The notes: generated by a model from the sequence alone, not told the origin. A stretch of 64,000 nt of DNA from Pseudomonas sp. BN411 (GCF_029871235.1 NZ_SSOM01000019.1:1-64000); one strand, 5' to 3'. Shown: positions 16,348 through 32,699, counted from the first letter of the stretch. A program made the numbers and translations.

Positions 16348-16393
16348 GCGACAGACTTTATTCTCTAGCGACAGACTTTATTGTCTAAGACCA
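16348..16393 (-). mobile_element. Tn7-like transposon end at the glmS attachment site
   Basis: Two tandem 20-bp repeats (16348-16367 and 16368-16387) differ at one base. Read on the minus strand, the outer one contains GACAATAAAGTCT, identical to the core of the Tn7 TnsB-binding site, followed by GTCGC. The distance from this core to the presumed terminus at about 16393 is 8 bases, as in Tn7. The terminus lies about 24 bp after the glmS stop, the standard Tn7 insertion point. The terminal bases read TGG rather than TGT, suggesting decay. Confidence 0.75.
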
Positions 16394-16417
16394 CCGTTCG
16401 TTCAAGCAGGCTGTGGA

Positions 16418-18253
16418 TTACTCCACGGTCACCGACTTGGCCAGGTTTCGCGGCTGGTCGACGTCGGTGCCCTTGAGCACGGCGACGTAGTAGGACAGCA
16501 GCTGCAACGGGATGGTGTAGAGGATCGGCGCCAGCGCGTCGTCGATGTGCGGCATGGCCACGACATGGACGCCCTCGCCGTTGTCGATGCCGGCTTCGCG
16601 GTCAGCGAAGACGATCAGCTCGCCACCACGCGCACGCACTTCCTGCAGGTTGGACTTGAGCTTCTCAACCAGCTCGTTGTTCGGCGCAACGGTGACCACC
16701 GGCATGTCGCTGTCCACCAGCGCCAGCGGGCCATGCTTGAGTTCACCGGCCGGATAGGCTTCAGCGTGGATATAGGAAATCTCCTTGAGCTTCAGCGAGC
16801 CTTCCATCGCCACCGGGTACTGGGCGCCACGGCCGAGGAACAGGGTGTGGTGCTTCTCGGCGAACAGCTCGGCCACCTTTTCCACGGTCTTGTCCATGGC
16901 CAGGGCTTCGCCCAGGCGGGTCGGCAGGCGACGCAGTTCTTCCACCAAGCCGGCTTCCACGCCCGCCTCGAGGGTGCCGCGCACCTGGCCGAGGGACAGG
17001 GTCAGCAGCATCAGGCCGACGAGCTGGGTGGTGAAGGCCTTGGTTGAGGCCACGCCGATTTCCGGACCGGCCTGAGTCAGCAAGGTGAGGTCGGATTCGC
17101 GCACCAGGGAGCTGGTGCCAACGTTGCAGATGGCCAGGCTGGTCAGGTAGCCCAGCTCCTTGGCATTGCGCAGGGCGGCCAGGGTGTCGGCGGTTTCACC
17201 GGATTGGGAAATGGTGACGAACAGGGTGTCCGGCTGCACCACTACCTTGCGGTAACGGAATTCGCTGGCCACTTCGATCTGGCAGGGGATACCGGCCAGG
17301 CCTTCGAGCCAATAACGGGCAACCATGCCGGCGTGATAGCTGGTGCCACAGGCAACAATCTGCACATTGCGCACTTTGGCGAACAGCTCGGCGGCACGCG
17401 GGCCGAAGGCGTTGACCAGGACGTGGTCGGTGCCCAGACGGCCTTCCATGGTGCGCTGCACGACCTTGGGTTGCTCGTGGATTTCCTTGAGCATGAAGTG
17501 GCGGTACTCGCCCTTGTCGGCGGCTTCGGCACCTTCGTGGTACTGCACCTGCTCGCGCTGCACGGCGTGACCCTGCTCGTCCCAGATTTGCAGGCTGTCA
17601 CGGCGGATCTCGGCGATATCCCCTTCTTCCAGGTAGATGAAGCGGTCGGTGACCTGGCGCAGGGCCAACTGGTCGGAGGCGAGGAAGTTCTCGCCCAGGC
17701 CCAGGCCGATCACCAGCGGGCTGCCGCTGCGGGCGGCGAGCAGGCGGTCCGGCTGGCTGGCGCTGATCACCGCCAGGCCATAGGCGCCATGCAATTCGGG
17801 CACGGCAGCCTTGAGGGCGTCGGCGAGGTCAGGGATGGTCTTCAGCTTGTGATGCAGCAGGTGGACGATGACTTCGGTGTCGGTGTCCGAGGTGAAGACA
17901 TAGCCCAGGGCCTTGAGCTGTTCGCGCAGGGCTTCGTAGTTCTCGATGATGCCGTTGTGGACAACTGCCAGTTGCTCACCGGAGAAGTGCGGGTGGGCAT
18001 TACGCTCGCTGGGGGCACCGTGGGTGGCCCAGCGGGTGTGGGCGATGCCCAGGCGACCGAGCAGGGGCTGCTCGGCCAGGGCCTGCTCCAGCTCGGCGAC
18101 CTTGCCGACGCGACGGCGGCGGTCCAGCGTGCCGTCATTGGTGAAGACGGCCACACCAGCGCTGTCATAGCCGCGGTATTCGAGGCGCTTCAGGCCCTCG
18201 ACCAGGATGGGGGTGATGTTGCGCTCGGCGATGGCGCCAACGATGCCACACAT
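16418..18253 (-). CDS. glmS: glutamine-fructose-6-phosphate aminotransferase
   Basis: A 611-residue cytoplasmic enzyme making glucosamine-6-phosphate from fructose-6-phosphate and glutamine, the first step toward UDP-GlcNAc for peptidoglycan and lipopolysaccharide. The N-terminal Ntn glutaminase domain starts MCGIVGA with nucleophile Cys2 after Met removal. Two SIS sugar-isomerase domains follow ([21 protein letters not shown]), and the end reads [11 protein letters not shown]. Its last codons are the binding region for Tn7 TnsD, and a Tn7-like end lies just downstream. It follows glmR on the same strand by 15 bp, so the two are probably one transcript. Full length. Confidence 0.98.
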   Translation of the reverse strand: MCGIVGAIAERNITPILVEGLKRLEYRGYDSAGVAVFTNDGTLDRRRRVGKVAELEQALAEQPLLGRLGIAHTRWATHGAPSERNAHPHFSGEQLAVVHNGIIENYEALREQLKALGYVFTSDTDTEVIVHLLHHKLKTIPDLADALKAAVPELHGAYGLAVISASQPDRLLAARSGSPLVIGLGLGENFLASDQLALRQVTDRFIYLEEGDIAEIRRDSLQIWDEQGHAVQREQVQYHEGAEAADKGEYRHFMLKEIHEQPKVVQRTMEGRLGTDHVLVNAFGPRAAELFAKVRNVQIVACGTSYHAGMVARYWLEGLAGIPCQIEVASEFRYRKVVVQPDTLFVTISQSGETADTLAALRNAKELGYLTSLAICNVGTSSLVRESDLTLLTQAGPEIGVASTKAFTTQLVGLMLLTLSLGQVRGTLEAGVEAGLVEELRRLPTRLGEALAMDKTVEKVAELFAEKHHTLFLGRGAQYPVAMEGSLKLKEISYIHAEAYPAGELKHGPLALVDSDMPVVTVAPNNELVEKLKSNLQEVRARGGELIVFADREAGIDNGEGVHVVAMPHIDDALAPILYTIPLQLLSYYVAVLKGTDVDQPRNLAKSVTVE

Positions 18254-18268
18254 GGCTCTTCTCCTATT

Positions 18269-19036
18269 TCAATCTATGCGCGCGCAGATCAGCTTGATCC
18301 CGCGCGCGGCTATCTGTTCGCGCGCTTCGGCAGAAAGGCGCTCATCGGTAATCAGGGTGTGGATGCTGCTCCAGGGCAGCTCCAGGTTGGGAATGCGCCG
18401 GCCGACCTTGTCGGACTCGGCCATGACGATCACTTCGCGAGCCACTTCGGCCATGACGCGCGAGAGGCCCAGCAGTTCGTTGAAGGTGGTGGTGCCGCGC
18501 TGCAAGTCGATGCCATCAGCGCCGATGAACAGCTGGTCGAAGTCGTAGGAACGCAGGACCTGCTCGGCCACCTGACCCTGGAAGGATTCGGAATGCGGGT
18601 CCCAGGTGCCGCCGGTCATCAGCAGCACGGGCTCGTGTTCCACCTCGCGCAGGGCATTGGCAACGCTGAGAGAGTTGGTCATCACCACGAGGCCAGGCTT
18701 GTGCCCGAGTTCCGGGATCATCGCCGCAGTGGTGCTGCCGCTGTCGATGATGATGCGCGCGTGCTCACGGATGCAGCCGACGGCGGCGCGGGCGATGGCC
18801 AGCTTGTAGGACGAGACCGGCTGGGCGCCCTCACCGATCAGCTCCTGGGGCATCGGGACGGCCCCGCCGTAACGACGCAACAGCAGGCCGTTCTTTTCCA
18901 GGGCGGTGAGGTCCTTGCGGATGGTCACTTCGGACGTGGAAAAGGCCTTGGCCAGCTCATCGACACTCACCTCGCCGTGCTCGTCGAGCAGCGCAAGGAT
19001 GGCGTGACGGCGCTGCGGTGTGTTGCGTTTGGTCAT
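18269..19036 (-). CDS. glmR: GlmR, DeoR-family transcriptional regulator
   Basis: A 255-residue DeoR-family regulator. The N-terminal helix-turn-helix reads QRRHAILALLDEHGEVSVDELAKAFSTSEVTIRKDL, and the C-terminal sugar-phosphate-binding DeoRC domain has IIIDSGSTTAAMIPEL and TNSLSVANAL. In Pseudomonas the gene just upstream of glmS encodes GlmR, which controls amino-sugar metabolism. ATG 19036 is preferred; the adjacent GTG 19039 adds one residue. The leader carries TTTCG/CGAAA repeats that may be its own operator. Confidence 0.92.
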   Translation of the reverse strand: MTKRNTPQRRHAILALLDEHGEVSVDELAKAFSTSEVTIRKDLTALEKNGLLLRRYGGAVPMPQELIGEGAQPVSSYKLAIARAAVGCIREHARIIIDSGSTTAAMIPELGHKPGLVVMTNSLSVANALREVEHEPVLLMTGGTWDPHSESFQGQVAEQVLRSYDFDQLFIGADGIDLQRGTTTFNELLGLSRVMAEVAREVIVMAESDKVGRRIPNLELPWSSIHTLITDERLSAEAREQIAARGIKLICARID

Positions 19037-19040
19037 CACC

Positions 19041-19059
19041 GAAAGTTTCGTTTCGAAAG
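19041..19059. promoter_or_regulatory. candidate GlmR operator (TTTCG repeats)
   Basis: GAAAGTTTCGTTTCGAAAG contains repeated TTTCG units in direct and inverted orientation, the pattern bound by several DeoR-family sugar regulators. It lies 5 bp before the glmR start, so autoregulation is plausible. Confidence 0.5.
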
Positions 19060-19113
19060 ATAATGGCGCGAATCAAAACCTAAGATGCTTCCCGCGTCAA
19101 TCCCGAAAACGAC

Positions 19114-19137
19114 AAAAGGCGGCCTGAGCCGCCTTTT
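19114..19137 (-). terminator. bidirectional terminator after glmU
   Basis: 10-bp perfect stem AAAAGGCGGC / GCCGCCTTTT with a CTGA loop, 43 bases after the glmU stop on the minus strand. A- and T-tracts on either side make it usable in both directions. Confidence 0.85.
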
Positions 19138-19179
19138 GCATGGGCTGCGGGTTATCCACAGCCCAGGTTTTCCACAACC

Positions 19180-20544
19180 TTACTTGTTGATTTTCACCGG
19201 GCGCTTCCAGCCTTCGATGTTGCGCTGCTTGGCACGGCCTACGGCCAGGGTGTCGGCTGGCACGTCCTGGGTGATGGTGGATCCGGCACCCGTGGTAACG
19301 CGGTCGCCCAGAGTGACCGGAGCCACCAGGGAGCTGTTGGAGCCTATGAACACGTCCTCGCCCATGACGGTGCGGAACTTGTTGGCGCCGTCGTAGTTGC
19401 AGGTGATGGTGCCGGCGCCGATGTTGGTGCGCGCACCGATTTCGGCATCGCCCAGGTACGACAGGTGGCCGGCCTTGGCGCCCTCGCCCATCACGGCGTT
19501 CTTCAATTCGACGAAGTTACCCACATGGGCCTTGGCGCCCAATACGGTGCCCGGACGCAGACGTGCAAACGGACCGCAATCGGCGCCCTCGCCCAGCTCG
19601 GCACCTTCCAGGTGGCTGTTGGCCTTGACCACGGCGCCGCGGCGCAGGGTGCTGTCCTTGATGACGCAGTTCGGGCCGATCTGCACACCATCCTCGATCA
19701 CGACCTTGCCTTCGAGAATGACGTTGACGTCGATCAGCACATCGCGACCGACGCTGGCTTCGCCACGCAGGTCGAAGCGGGCGGGGTCCAGCAGGGTCAC
19801 GCCCTGGGCCATCAGGCGACGGGCAGCGCGTTTCTGGTAGTGGCGCTCGAGGTCGGCGAGCTGGATGCGGTCGTTGGCGCCCTGCACTTCCATGGCGTCA
19901 TGGGGGTGTTCGGTGGCCACCACTAGACCGTCGGCCACGGCCATGGCAATGACGTCGGTGAGGTAGTACTCGCCCTGGGCGTTGTTGTTGGACAGGCGGC
20001 CCAGCCAATCAGCCAGGCGCTTGCCGGGTACCGCGAGGATGCCGGTGTTGCCTTCACGAATGGCGCGCTGTTCGGGTGTCGCGTCCTTGTGCTCGACGAT
20101 GGCCTTCACCACGCCAGCGGCATCACGGACGATCCGGCCGTAGCCGGTGGGGTCATCCAGTTCGACGGTGAGCAGGGCAAGCTGGTCGTCCTTCACCTTC
20201 TCCAGAAGGCGCTGAAGGGTCTCCACTTCGATCAGCGGAACGTCGCCGTAGAGGATCAGCACGCGCTCGGCAGTCAGCTGTGGCAGAGCCTGGGCGACGG
20301 CATGGCCGGTGCCCAGCTGTTCAGCCTGGAGGACGAAACTCAGGTCATCGGCAGCCAGGCGCTCGCGTACGGTCTCGGCGCCATGGCCGATCACCACGTG
20401 GATGCCCTTGGGCTCGAGTTTGCGGGCCGAGTCGATGACGTGGCCGAGCATGGCCTTGCCGGCCACCGGATGCAGGACCTTGGGCAGGGCCGAACGCATA
20501 CGCGTGCCCTGGCCGGCGGCGAGGATGACGATATCGAGAGACAT
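19180..20544 (-). CDS. glmU: GlmU, bifunctional GlcNAc-1-P uridyltransferase / GlcN-1-P acetyltransferase
   Basis: A 454-residue enzyme completing UDP-GlcNAc synthesis. The N-terminal nucleotidyltransferase domain has the signature [19 protein letters not shown]. The C-terminal half is a left-handed beta-helix of hexapeptide repeats ([18 protein letters not shown]) with acetyltransferase residues near [15 protein letters not shown] 20544 gives the standard [11 protein letters not shown] start; a GTG at 20556 adds four residues, and neither has a strong ribosome-binding site. It lies between the atp operon terminator and glmR, linking amino-sugar supply genes in one cluster. Confidence 0.97.
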   Translation of the reverse strand: MSLDIVILAAGQGTRMRSALPKVLHPVAGKAMLGHVIDSARKLEPKGIHVVIGHGAETVRERLAADDLSFVLQAEQLGTGHAVAQALPQLTAERVLILYGDVPLIEVETLQRLLEKVKDDQLALLTVELDDPTGYGRIVRDAAGVVKAIVEHKDATPEQRAIREGNTGILAVPGKRLADWLGRLSNNNAQGEYYLTDVIAMAVADGLVVATEHPHDAMEVQGANDRIQLADLERHYQKRAARRLMAQGVTLLDPARFDLRGEASVGRDVLIDVNVILEGKVVIEDGVQIGPNCVIKDSTLRRGAVVKANSHLEGAELGEGADCGPFARLRPGTVLGAKAHVGNFVELKNAVMGEGAKAGHLSYLGDAEIGARTNIGAGTITCNYDGANKFRTVMGEDVFIGSNSSLVAPVTLGDRVTTGAGSTITQDVPADTLAVGRAKQRNIEGWKRPVKINK

Positions 20545-20598
20545 GGAGGGGATCACCGAATCAGGCTGGTAAGCAAAAACCGGAATGCCGGAAAAGAA

Positions 20599-20622
20599 AA
20601 AGGGTAGCCAAGGCTACCCTTT
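20599..20622 (-). terminator. terminator of the atp operon
   Basis: 10-bp stem AAAGGGTAGC / GCTACCCTTT with a 4-base loop, followed on the minus strand by TTCTTTTC. It lies about 30 bases after the atpC stop. Confidence 0.88.
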
Positions 20623-20651
20623 AACTTGTCTGCAATGAAGCCTGGGAGCTC

Positions 20652-21077
20652 TTAGCCGCCGAACTTCTTGCGGATCTGCTGGACGGTACGCAGCTGGGCC
20701 GCGGCCTCGGCCAGACGAGCAGAAGCGGCAGAGTAATCGAACTCCGCGCCCTTCTCGTGCAGGGCCTTCTCAGCAGCCTTGAGGGACTCCTGAGCAGCAG
20801 CTTCGTCCAGGTCGCCGGCGCGCAGCACGGTGTCGGCAAGGACCTTCACCATGTTCGGCTGGACTTCGAGGAAACCGCCGGAGATGTAGTACACCTCCTC
20901 CTCACCACCCTGTTTGACCAGGCGGATCGGACCCGGCTTGAGGTCGGTGATCAGCGGGGCGTGACCCGGAGCGATACCCAGATCGCCCAGGTGGCCGTGC
21001 GCAATCACCATCTCCACCAGACCGGAGAAGATCTCCGCTTCGGCGCTGACGATATCGCAATGGACAGTAATAGCCAT
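20652..21077 (-). CDS. atpC: ATP synthase epsilon subunit
   Basis: A 141-residue F1 epsilon subunit: an N-terminal beta-sandwich ([36 protein letters not shown], then [13 protein letters not shown]) and a C-terminal helical hairpin ([25 protein letters not shown]) that can inhibit ATP hydrolysis. Last gene of the atp operon, 43 bp after atpD. The gap holds an 8-bp intercistronic hairpin. Confidence 0.97.
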   Translation of the reverse strand: MAITVHCDIVSAEAEIFSGLVEMVIAHGHLGDLGIAPGHAPLITDLKPGPIRLVKQGGEEEVYYISGGFLEVQPNMVKVLADTVLRAGDLDEAAAQESLKAAEKALHEKGAEFDYSAASARLAEAAAQLRTVQQIRKKFGG

Positions 21078-21095
21078 ACGCTTGCCTCACGTAAG

Positions 21096-21115
21096 CGCCC
21101 GTTGCCGGGCGCTCA
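21096..21115. repeat. intercistronic hairpin between atpD and atpC
   Basis: AGCGCCCG (21096-21103) and CGGGCGCT (21108-21115) with a TTGC loop and no T-run. It may protect or tune the mRNA segment for atpC. Confidence 0.6.
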
Positions 21116-21120
21116 GGGGG

Positions 21121-22527
<1,407 letters not shown>

Positions 22528-23388
22528 TTAAACCGCGGCAGCGCCGCCGACGATTTCCGAAATCTCTTGAGTGATCGCTGCCTGACGCGCCTTGTTGTAG
22601 ATCAGCTGGAGGCTGCTGATCAGGTCACCGGCGTTGTCGGTGGCGTTCTTCATCGCGATCATCCGTGCCGCCTGCTCGCAAGCGTTGTTTTCAACCACGG
22701 ACTGATACACCTGGGATTCCACGTAGCGCACCAGCAGACCCTCAAGGATCTCCTTGGCGTCAGGCTCGTAGAGGTAGTCCCAGTGGTGCTTCAACTCTTG
22801 ATCGGCGTCGGCCACCAGCGGAACCAGTTGGTCCACGGTCGGCTTCTGCGTCATGGTGTTGACGAACTTGTTGGAAACCACGAACAGGCGGTCGATACGG
22901 CCGTCCAGGTATGCGTCGAGCATGACCTTGACGCTGCCGATCAGGTCGTTGATCGAAGGCTCCTCGCCGATGTGGCTGATAGCTGCCACGACGTTGCCGC
23001 CGTAGTTGCGGAAGAAGGCCGCACCCTTGCTACCAATCACGCAGAGGTCGATCTCCACGCCTTGTTCACGGTAACCCGCCATGTCCTTGACCAGGGTCTT
23101 GAACAGGTTGATGTTCAAGCCGCCACACAGACCACGGTCGCTGCTCACCACGACGTAACCGACGCGCTTGACTTCACGGTCGATCATGAACGGGTGGCGG
23201 TATTCCGGGTTCGCGTTGGCCAAATGACCGATCACCTGGCGGATGCGCTCCGCGTAGGGGCGGCTGGCAGCCATACGCAGTTGTGCCCTGCGCATCTTGC
23301 TGACCGCCACCTTTTCCATGGCGCTGGTGATCTTCTGCGTGCTTTTGATGCTCGCAATCTTGCTGCGAATCTCTTTTGCGCCTGCCAT
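22528..23388 (-). CDS. atpG: ATP synthase gamma subunit
   Basis: A 286-residue central rotor-stalk subunit. Conserved N-terminal coiled-coil start [36 protein letters not shown], middle [11 protein letters not shown], and C-terminal helix signature [13 protein letters not shown]...[26 protein letters not shown]. Both termini, which form the coiled coil inside the hexamer, are intact. The gap to atpA (52 bp) contains a GC-rich hairpin. Confidence 0.97.
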   Translation of the reverse strand: MAGAKEIRSKIASIKSTQKITSAMEKVAVSKMRRAQLRMAASRPYAERIRQVIGHLANANPEYRHPFMIDREVKRVGYVVVSSDRGLCGGLNINLFKTLVKDMAGYREQGVEIDLCVIGSKGAAFFRNYGGNVVAAISHIGEEPSINDLIGSVKVMLDAYLDGRIDRLFVVSNKFVNTMTQKPTVDQLVPLVADADQELKHHWDYLYEPDAKEILEGLLVRYVESQVYQSVVENNACEQAARMIAMKNATDNAGDLISSLQLIYNKARQAAITQEISEIVGGAAAV

Positions 23389-23410
23389 GTAACACCTATC
23401 GGGTTAGCAG

Positions 23411-23434
23411 GCGGGGGGCCTTTCGACCCCCCGC
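23411..23434. repeat. intercistronic hairpin between atpA and atpG
   Basis: GCGGGGGG (23411-23418) and CCCCCCGC (23427-23434) form an 8-bp stem with an 8-base loop and no T-run. Probably an mRNA processing or partial-attenuation element within the operon. Confidence 0.6.
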
Positions 23435-23440
23435 TGCGGC

Positions 23441-24985
<1,545 letters not shown>

Positions 24986-25006
24986 TGCTCTGCTGCCCCT
25001 TCAAAC

Positions 25007-25543
25007 TCAAGATTTCAACGCTTCGGCCAGTTTCGCGATCTTGCCGCGAACCGAGCCATCGATAACCAGGTCGCCGGCGCGGATGACTACACCACCAATG
25101 AGGCTGGAGTCTTCCACGGCGTGCAGACGCACTTCCCGGCTGAGCCGTGCGCTGAGAACCTTGGCGAGTTTGTCTTGCTGTTCATCGCTCAATGCGAAGG
25201 CACTGGTGACTTCCACATCTACCGATTTCTCTTGTTCGGCCTTGTACAGCTCGAACTGCTCGGCAATTTCCGGCAGCAGCACGAGGCGGCCGTTCTCGGA
25301 AACAACGTGGATGAAGTTCTGTGCCTGGGCGTCGAACTTGTCGCCAACCACCTCGACAAAGGCGGTGGCTTTCTCTGCGCTCGTCAGACGCGGGGCTTTG
25401 AGCACACGCTGCATGGTGTCGTCCTGCGACACCGCAGCGGCCAGGCCTAGCATGGCCGACCAAGCGGCCAGCTGCTGATGGGCCTGGGCGTACTCGAAAG
25501 CAGCCTTGGCGTAAGGTCGGGCCAGCGTGGTCAGTTCTGCCAT
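25007..25543 (-). CDS. atpH: ATP synthase delta subunit
   Basis: A 178-residue stator subunit joining F1 to the b subunits. The N-terminal helical bundle starts [19 protein letters not shown], and the C-terminal signature [27 protein letters not shown] is complete. It follows atpF by 12 bp on the same strand. Full length. Confidence 0.97.
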   Translation of the reverse strand: MAELTTLARPYAKAAFEYAQAHQQLAAWSAMLGLAAAVSQDDTMQRVLKAPRLTSAEKATAFVEVVGDKFDAQAQNFIHVVSENGRLVLLPEIAEQFELYKAEQEKSVDVEVTSAFALSDEQQDKLAKVLSARLSREVRLHAVEDSSLIGGVVIRAGDLVIDGSVRGKIAKLAEALKS

Positions 25544-25555
25544 GATCGCCCTCGC

Positions 25556-26026
25556 TTAAATTTCGGCTGCCAGTTTGTTAACCAGCTCCGCGTGCGCGTT
25601 TTGATCGATAGTGGCACCCAGGATCTTCTCGGCACCATTGACCGCCAGGCTACCCAGTTGGGCGCGCAGCGCGTCTTTGACGCTGTTCAGTTCCTGTTCG
25701 ATCTCGGCCTGAGCTTGCGCCTTCAGGCGCTCGCCTTCAGCACGTGCCTGATCGCGAGCTTCGTCGACGATCTGGGTAGCGCGCTTTTTGGCTTGCTCAA
25801 TGATTTCTGCCGCTTGACCTTTGGCTTCGCGCAGTTGCTGACCCACTTTTTCATGGGCCAGCTCCAGGTCACGAGCCGCACGGTTGGCAGCGTCCAGGCC
25901 ATCAGCGATCTTCTTCTGACGTTCACGCAGAGCAGTGATGACCGGTGGCCACACGAACTTCATGCAGAACAGTACGAAGATGAAGAACGCAACGGACTGG
26001 CCGATCAGGGTTGCATTAATGTTCAC
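25556..26026 (-). CDS. atpF: ATP synthase b subunit
   Basis: A 156-residue Fo stator subunit. A single N-terminal membrane helix ([23 protein letters not shown]) is followed by a long charged coiled coil ([27 protein letters not shown]) that dimerises and reaches F1. It lies between atpE (49 bp) and atpH. Confidence 0.97.
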   Translation of the reverse strand: MNINATLIGQSVAFFIFVLFCMKFVWPPVITALRERQKKIADGLDAANRAARDLELAHEKVGQQLREAKGQAAEIIEQAKKRATQIVDEARDQARAEGERLKAQAQAEIEQELNSVKDALRAQLGSLAVNGAEKILGATIDQNAHAELVNKLAAEI

Positions 26027-26075
26027 GCCAACACCTCGCTCGTTCGTTGTCAGTCGAATCCTCGAAAATCGAGGA

Positions 26076-26492
<417 letters not shown>

Positions 26493-26514
26493 TCAGCGGG
26501 TGCGCAGCGCGTTA

Positions 26515-27808
<1,294 letters not shown>

Positions 27809-27888
27809 CGCAACAGTTCCTCTGGCGTCGGCCGCTGAATTCAACGACTTGGCATACTTTGTGCCGACAAAATTGCGCGCAGAGTATA

Positions 27889-27904
27889 GGGGGGGAACCC
27901 CCCC
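27889..27904. repeat. G7/C7 palindrome between parB and atpI
   Basis: Seven G, AA, then seven C form a perfect palindrome in the 147-bp gap between the end of parB and the start of atpI. There is no T-run, so it may be a weak terminator for parAB or part of the atp control region. Confidence 0.6.
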
Positions 27905-27955
27905 TGTTCAACTGCCGGGTAGTGAAATCCGACCGCCGCTACAGCGCCAAGTGTT

Positions 27956-28828
27956 TCAGCGGATGTGGGCCAGGACGCCCTGCAATTCGTCGAGGGAGTT
28001 GTAGCGGATGACCAGTTGGCCTTTGCCTTTCTGCCCGTGCTTGATCTGCACCGGAGCGCCCAGCCGCTCAGCCAGGCGCTGTTCGAGGCGACTGATGTCC
28101 GGATCCGCCTTGACCGGTTCGACAGCTTTTTCCTTGCTGTTCAACCAGTGCCGTACCAGTGCCTCGGTTTGGCGCACGGTGAGGCCTCGTGCGACAACAT
28201 GTCGCGCCCCTTCTACCTGTCGCTCCAAGGGCAGACCGAGCAGGGCACGGGCGTGTCCCATCTCCAGGTCACCGTGGGAAAGCAGGGTCTTGATCTCTTC
28301 CGGCAGGCCGATCAGGCGCAGCAGGTTGGTGATGGTGACGCGCGACTTGCCGACCGCTTCCGCCACCTGTTGCTGAGTAAGCTGGAACTCCTGCTGCAGA
28401 CGCTGCAGGGCGATGGCTTCCTCGATCGGATTGAGATCCTCGCGCTGGATGTTCTCGATCAGCGCCATGGCGATGGCGGCTTCGTCCGGCACTTCGCGGA
28501 CCAGGGCCGGGATCTTTTCCAGTCCGGCCTGGTGGCTGGCGCGCCAGCGGCGCTCACCGGCGATGATCTCGTAGCGGCCCGCACCAATCGGGCGCACCAC
28601 GATAGGCTGCATCACACCCTGGGCCCTGATGGACTGGGCAAGCTCTTCCAGGGCGGTGGGGTCCATGTCGCGGCGGGGCTGGTACTTGCCACGCTGGATC
28701 AGTTCCAGGGGCAGGTGCTGCAACTCGCGGCTGTCGATCTGGACGGCTTCGTCTTCGAGTTTGGTGACGGTGCTGCCGCCCAGCAGGGCGTCCAAGCCAC
28801 GACCCAGACCTCGTTTTTTCGCGGCCAT
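27956..28828 (-). CDS. parB: chromosome-partitioning protein ParB
   Basis: A 290-residue CTP-dependent DNA clamp that loads at parS sites and spreads, aiding origin segregation. The N-terminal nuclease-like domain has QPRRDMDPTALEELAQSI and the CTP-binding GERRWRASHQAG box. A central helix-turn-helix follows (LTQQQVAEAVGKSRVTITNLLRL), then the C-terminal dimerisation domain (LVIRYNSLDELQGVLAHI). Two perfect parS sites are in recF, about 11-12 kb away. The gene starts 9 bp after parA. Confidence 0.97.
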   Translation of the reverse strand: MAAKKRGLGRGLDALLGGSTVTKLEDEAVQIDSRELQHLPLELIQRGKYQPRRDMDPTALEELAQSIRAQGVMQPIVVRPIGAGRYEIIAGERRWRASHQAGLEKIPALVREVPDEAAIAMALIENIQREDLNPIEEAIALQRLQQEFQLTQQQVAEAVGKSRVTITNLLRLIGLPEEIKTLLSHGDLEMGHARALLGLPLERQVEGARHVVARGLTVRQTEALVRHWLNSKEKAVEPVKADPDISRLEQRLAERLGAPVQIKHGQKGKGQLVIRYNSLDELQGVLAHIR

Positions 28829-28837
28829 GCGGATTCC

Positions 28838-29626
28838 TTATGCGGTAGCGGTTTTGGCTTTGGCGCGCTGGCGGCGAACCAGTTCACCTGCCAGCGCCAG
28901 ATAGGCGACGGCGCCACGGGATTGCTTGTCGTAGACCAACGCAGGCATGCCAAAGCTCGGTGCTTCCGCCAGGCGGACGTTGCGCGGAATTACGGCGTCG
29001 TAGAGCTGGTCGCCGAAATGCTCCTTGAGCTGGGCCGAGACTTCGTTGGTCAGGCTGATACGCGGGTCGTACATGGTGCGCAACAGGCCTTCGATCTTCA
29101 GGCTCGGATTCAGCAGCTGTCCGATGCGCTGGATGCTGTTGACCAGGTCCGACAAGCCTTCGAGTGCGTAGTACTCGCACTGCATGGGAATGATCACGCC
29201 ATCGGACGCCGCCAGGGCGTTGATGGTGAGCATCGACAGCGAGGGTGGGCAGTCGATGAGGATGTAGTCGTAGTTCTCGCGGATCGGCGCCAGGGCCTCG
29301 CGCAGGCGATGCTCCTTGTTTGGCACGTTGAGCAGGGCCACTTCAGCCGCGGTGAGGTCGCGGTTGGCGGGCAGCAACTGGTAGCCGCCGTGCTCGGAGA
29401 ACTGCATGGCGGTCGCCAAGTCGCACTCTCCTGTCAGCACGTCGTAGATGGAGTGCTCCAGTGCGAGCTTGTCGATGCCGCTCCCCATGGTGGCGTTGCC
29501 CTGGGGATCGAGGTCGATCAGCAGCACGCGTCTCTTGGTGGCGACCAGCGACGCGGCGAGGTTTACACAGGTGGTGGTCTTGCCGACCCCGCCCTTCTGA
29601 TTGGCAATTGCGAATACCTTGCCCAT
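28838..29626 (-). CDS. parA: chromosome-partitioning ATPase ParA (Soj)
   Basis: A 262-residue ParA/MinD ATPase that drives origin movement with ParB. The deviant Walker A box is KGGVGKTTTCVNLAASL, the Walker A-prime LLIDLDPQGNATMG and the Walker B YILIDCPPSLSMLT. ATG 29626 follows GGAAGG and begins MGKVFAIANQKGG; the longer frame is not used. The operon order rsmG-parA-parB is standard. Confidence 0.97.
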   Translation of the reverse strand: MGKVFAIANQKGGVGKTTTCVNLAASLVATKRRVLLIDLDPQGNATMGSGIDKLALEHSIYDVLTGECDLATAMQFSEHGGYQLLPANRDLTAAEVALLNVPNKEHRLREALAPIRENYDYILIDCPPSLSMLTINALAASDGVIIPMQCEYYALEGLSDLVNSIQRIGQLLNPSLKIEGLLRTMYDPRISLTNEVSAQLKEHFGDQLYDAVIPRNVRLAEAPSFGMPALVYDKQSRGAVAYLALAGELVRRQRAKAKTATA

Positions 29627-29640
29627 GGCTGCCTTCCCCC

Positions 29641-30287
29641 TCATAGCGTGCGGCGCAGTATCAGCAGATGGCGCTGACCTTGGCAACCGGGAACCTCCAG
29701 CTGATGCGCGGACTCGACGCGGAAGTGCGCCGGCAGTGCCTGGAGCTCGTCATCCGGGTGCAATCCCTTCATCGCCAGCCAGCGTGTTTCGCCATCACCG
29801 AGATGGCGGGTCCAGTTGCTGAAGTCCTCCAGCGAGCTGAACGCGCGGGAGACGATGCCGCTGAACGGCTGTGCGGGCGTGAATGCTTCGACGCGGTTGT
29901 GGACAACTTCAAGGTTGTCGAGTTTCAGCTCCAGCTTCACCTGGGTGAGGAAGCGGGTCTTCTTGCCATTGGAGTCGAGCAAGGTGAAGCGCCGCTCGGG
30001 GAACAGGATGGCCAGCGGAATGCCGGGCATGCCGCCGCCGCTGCCGACGTCGAGCCAGTTATCCCCAAGCGCGCCGACAAAGGGCACGACGCTGAGGCTG
30101 TCGAGCAGGTGACGCGAGACCATTTCATCCGGATTGCGTACGGCAGTCAGGTTGTAGGCCTTGTTCCACTTGATCAGCAGGGCCAGGTAAGCGAGGAGCT
30201 TTTCCTGGGTTTCCGGCGTGAGTTCGACAGCAAGTTGCTTTGCGCCACGGGACAGTTCGTCTGCGTGGCGCGGGGTAACCAGGGACA

Positions 30288-30288
<1 letters not shown>
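29641..30288 (-). CDS. rsmG: 16S rRNA (guanine-N7) methyltransferase RsmG
   Basis: A 215-residue SAM-dependent enzyme (formerly GidB) that methylates G527 of 16S rRNA. The Rossmann fold is shown by [32 protein letters not shown], followed by the [13 protein letters not shown] block. It shares one base with mnmG (TGATG), so the two are translationally coupled. Full length. Confidence 0.97.
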
Positions 30289-32180
<1,892 letters not shown>

Positions 32181-32699
32181 CACGCACCTCGTGCCTGTTC
32201 AAGGCTGGGAAATAGAGAAAGCCGCACAGTATAGGGGAATTTCGCCATCGGCATGAAGCCGTCTGGACAAAAAACAACCAACCTTTCCGATCAATGCTTT
32301 CCCCTGAAAGTTATCCAGCTGGGGAAAAGTGGTTGTGGGTAAAAGAAAATAAGAGAGAAGAATTTCTTAAAAAGCCTGTTTTTATTTTTATACCTTAGGG
32401 GAAGGCCTTTCTGTGGATAAGTGACTAGAGCCCAATTAGGATGCTGGTTGCAGAGAATGATAACCCTGTTACGTTCCTGCCCGTAGCCGTTGTGTATGCC
32501 GTCAGAAACCTGTGCATGCAGAAGGCAGTTATTCACAGGCAATTTATCCCTCGGCTTTTCACCAGGCTTATGGACTGGGTTACGGGCAACTTATCAACAG
32601 GGTTCAGGTACGGGGTTTTTCAGGCGAACAGGCACGAACGGACCGCCCGGAAAACAGGCAGTCGCGTTCGTTGTGGATAAGAAGGAGAGGGGCTTCGGC
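32181..32699. other. DnaA-box cluster and AT-rich segment between mnmG and mnmE
   Basis: No gene. It holds two perfect DnaA boxes (TTATCCACA complement at 32412-32420 and 32672-32680), near matches TTATTCACA (32529-32537) and TTATCAACA (32591-32599), and a weak TTATCCAGC (32311-32319). A 50-bp A/T-rich tract (32345-32397) resembles a DNA-unwinding element. It could be a secondary origin-like or DnaA-titrating region; the mnmG promoter must also lie here. Confidence 0.6.
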
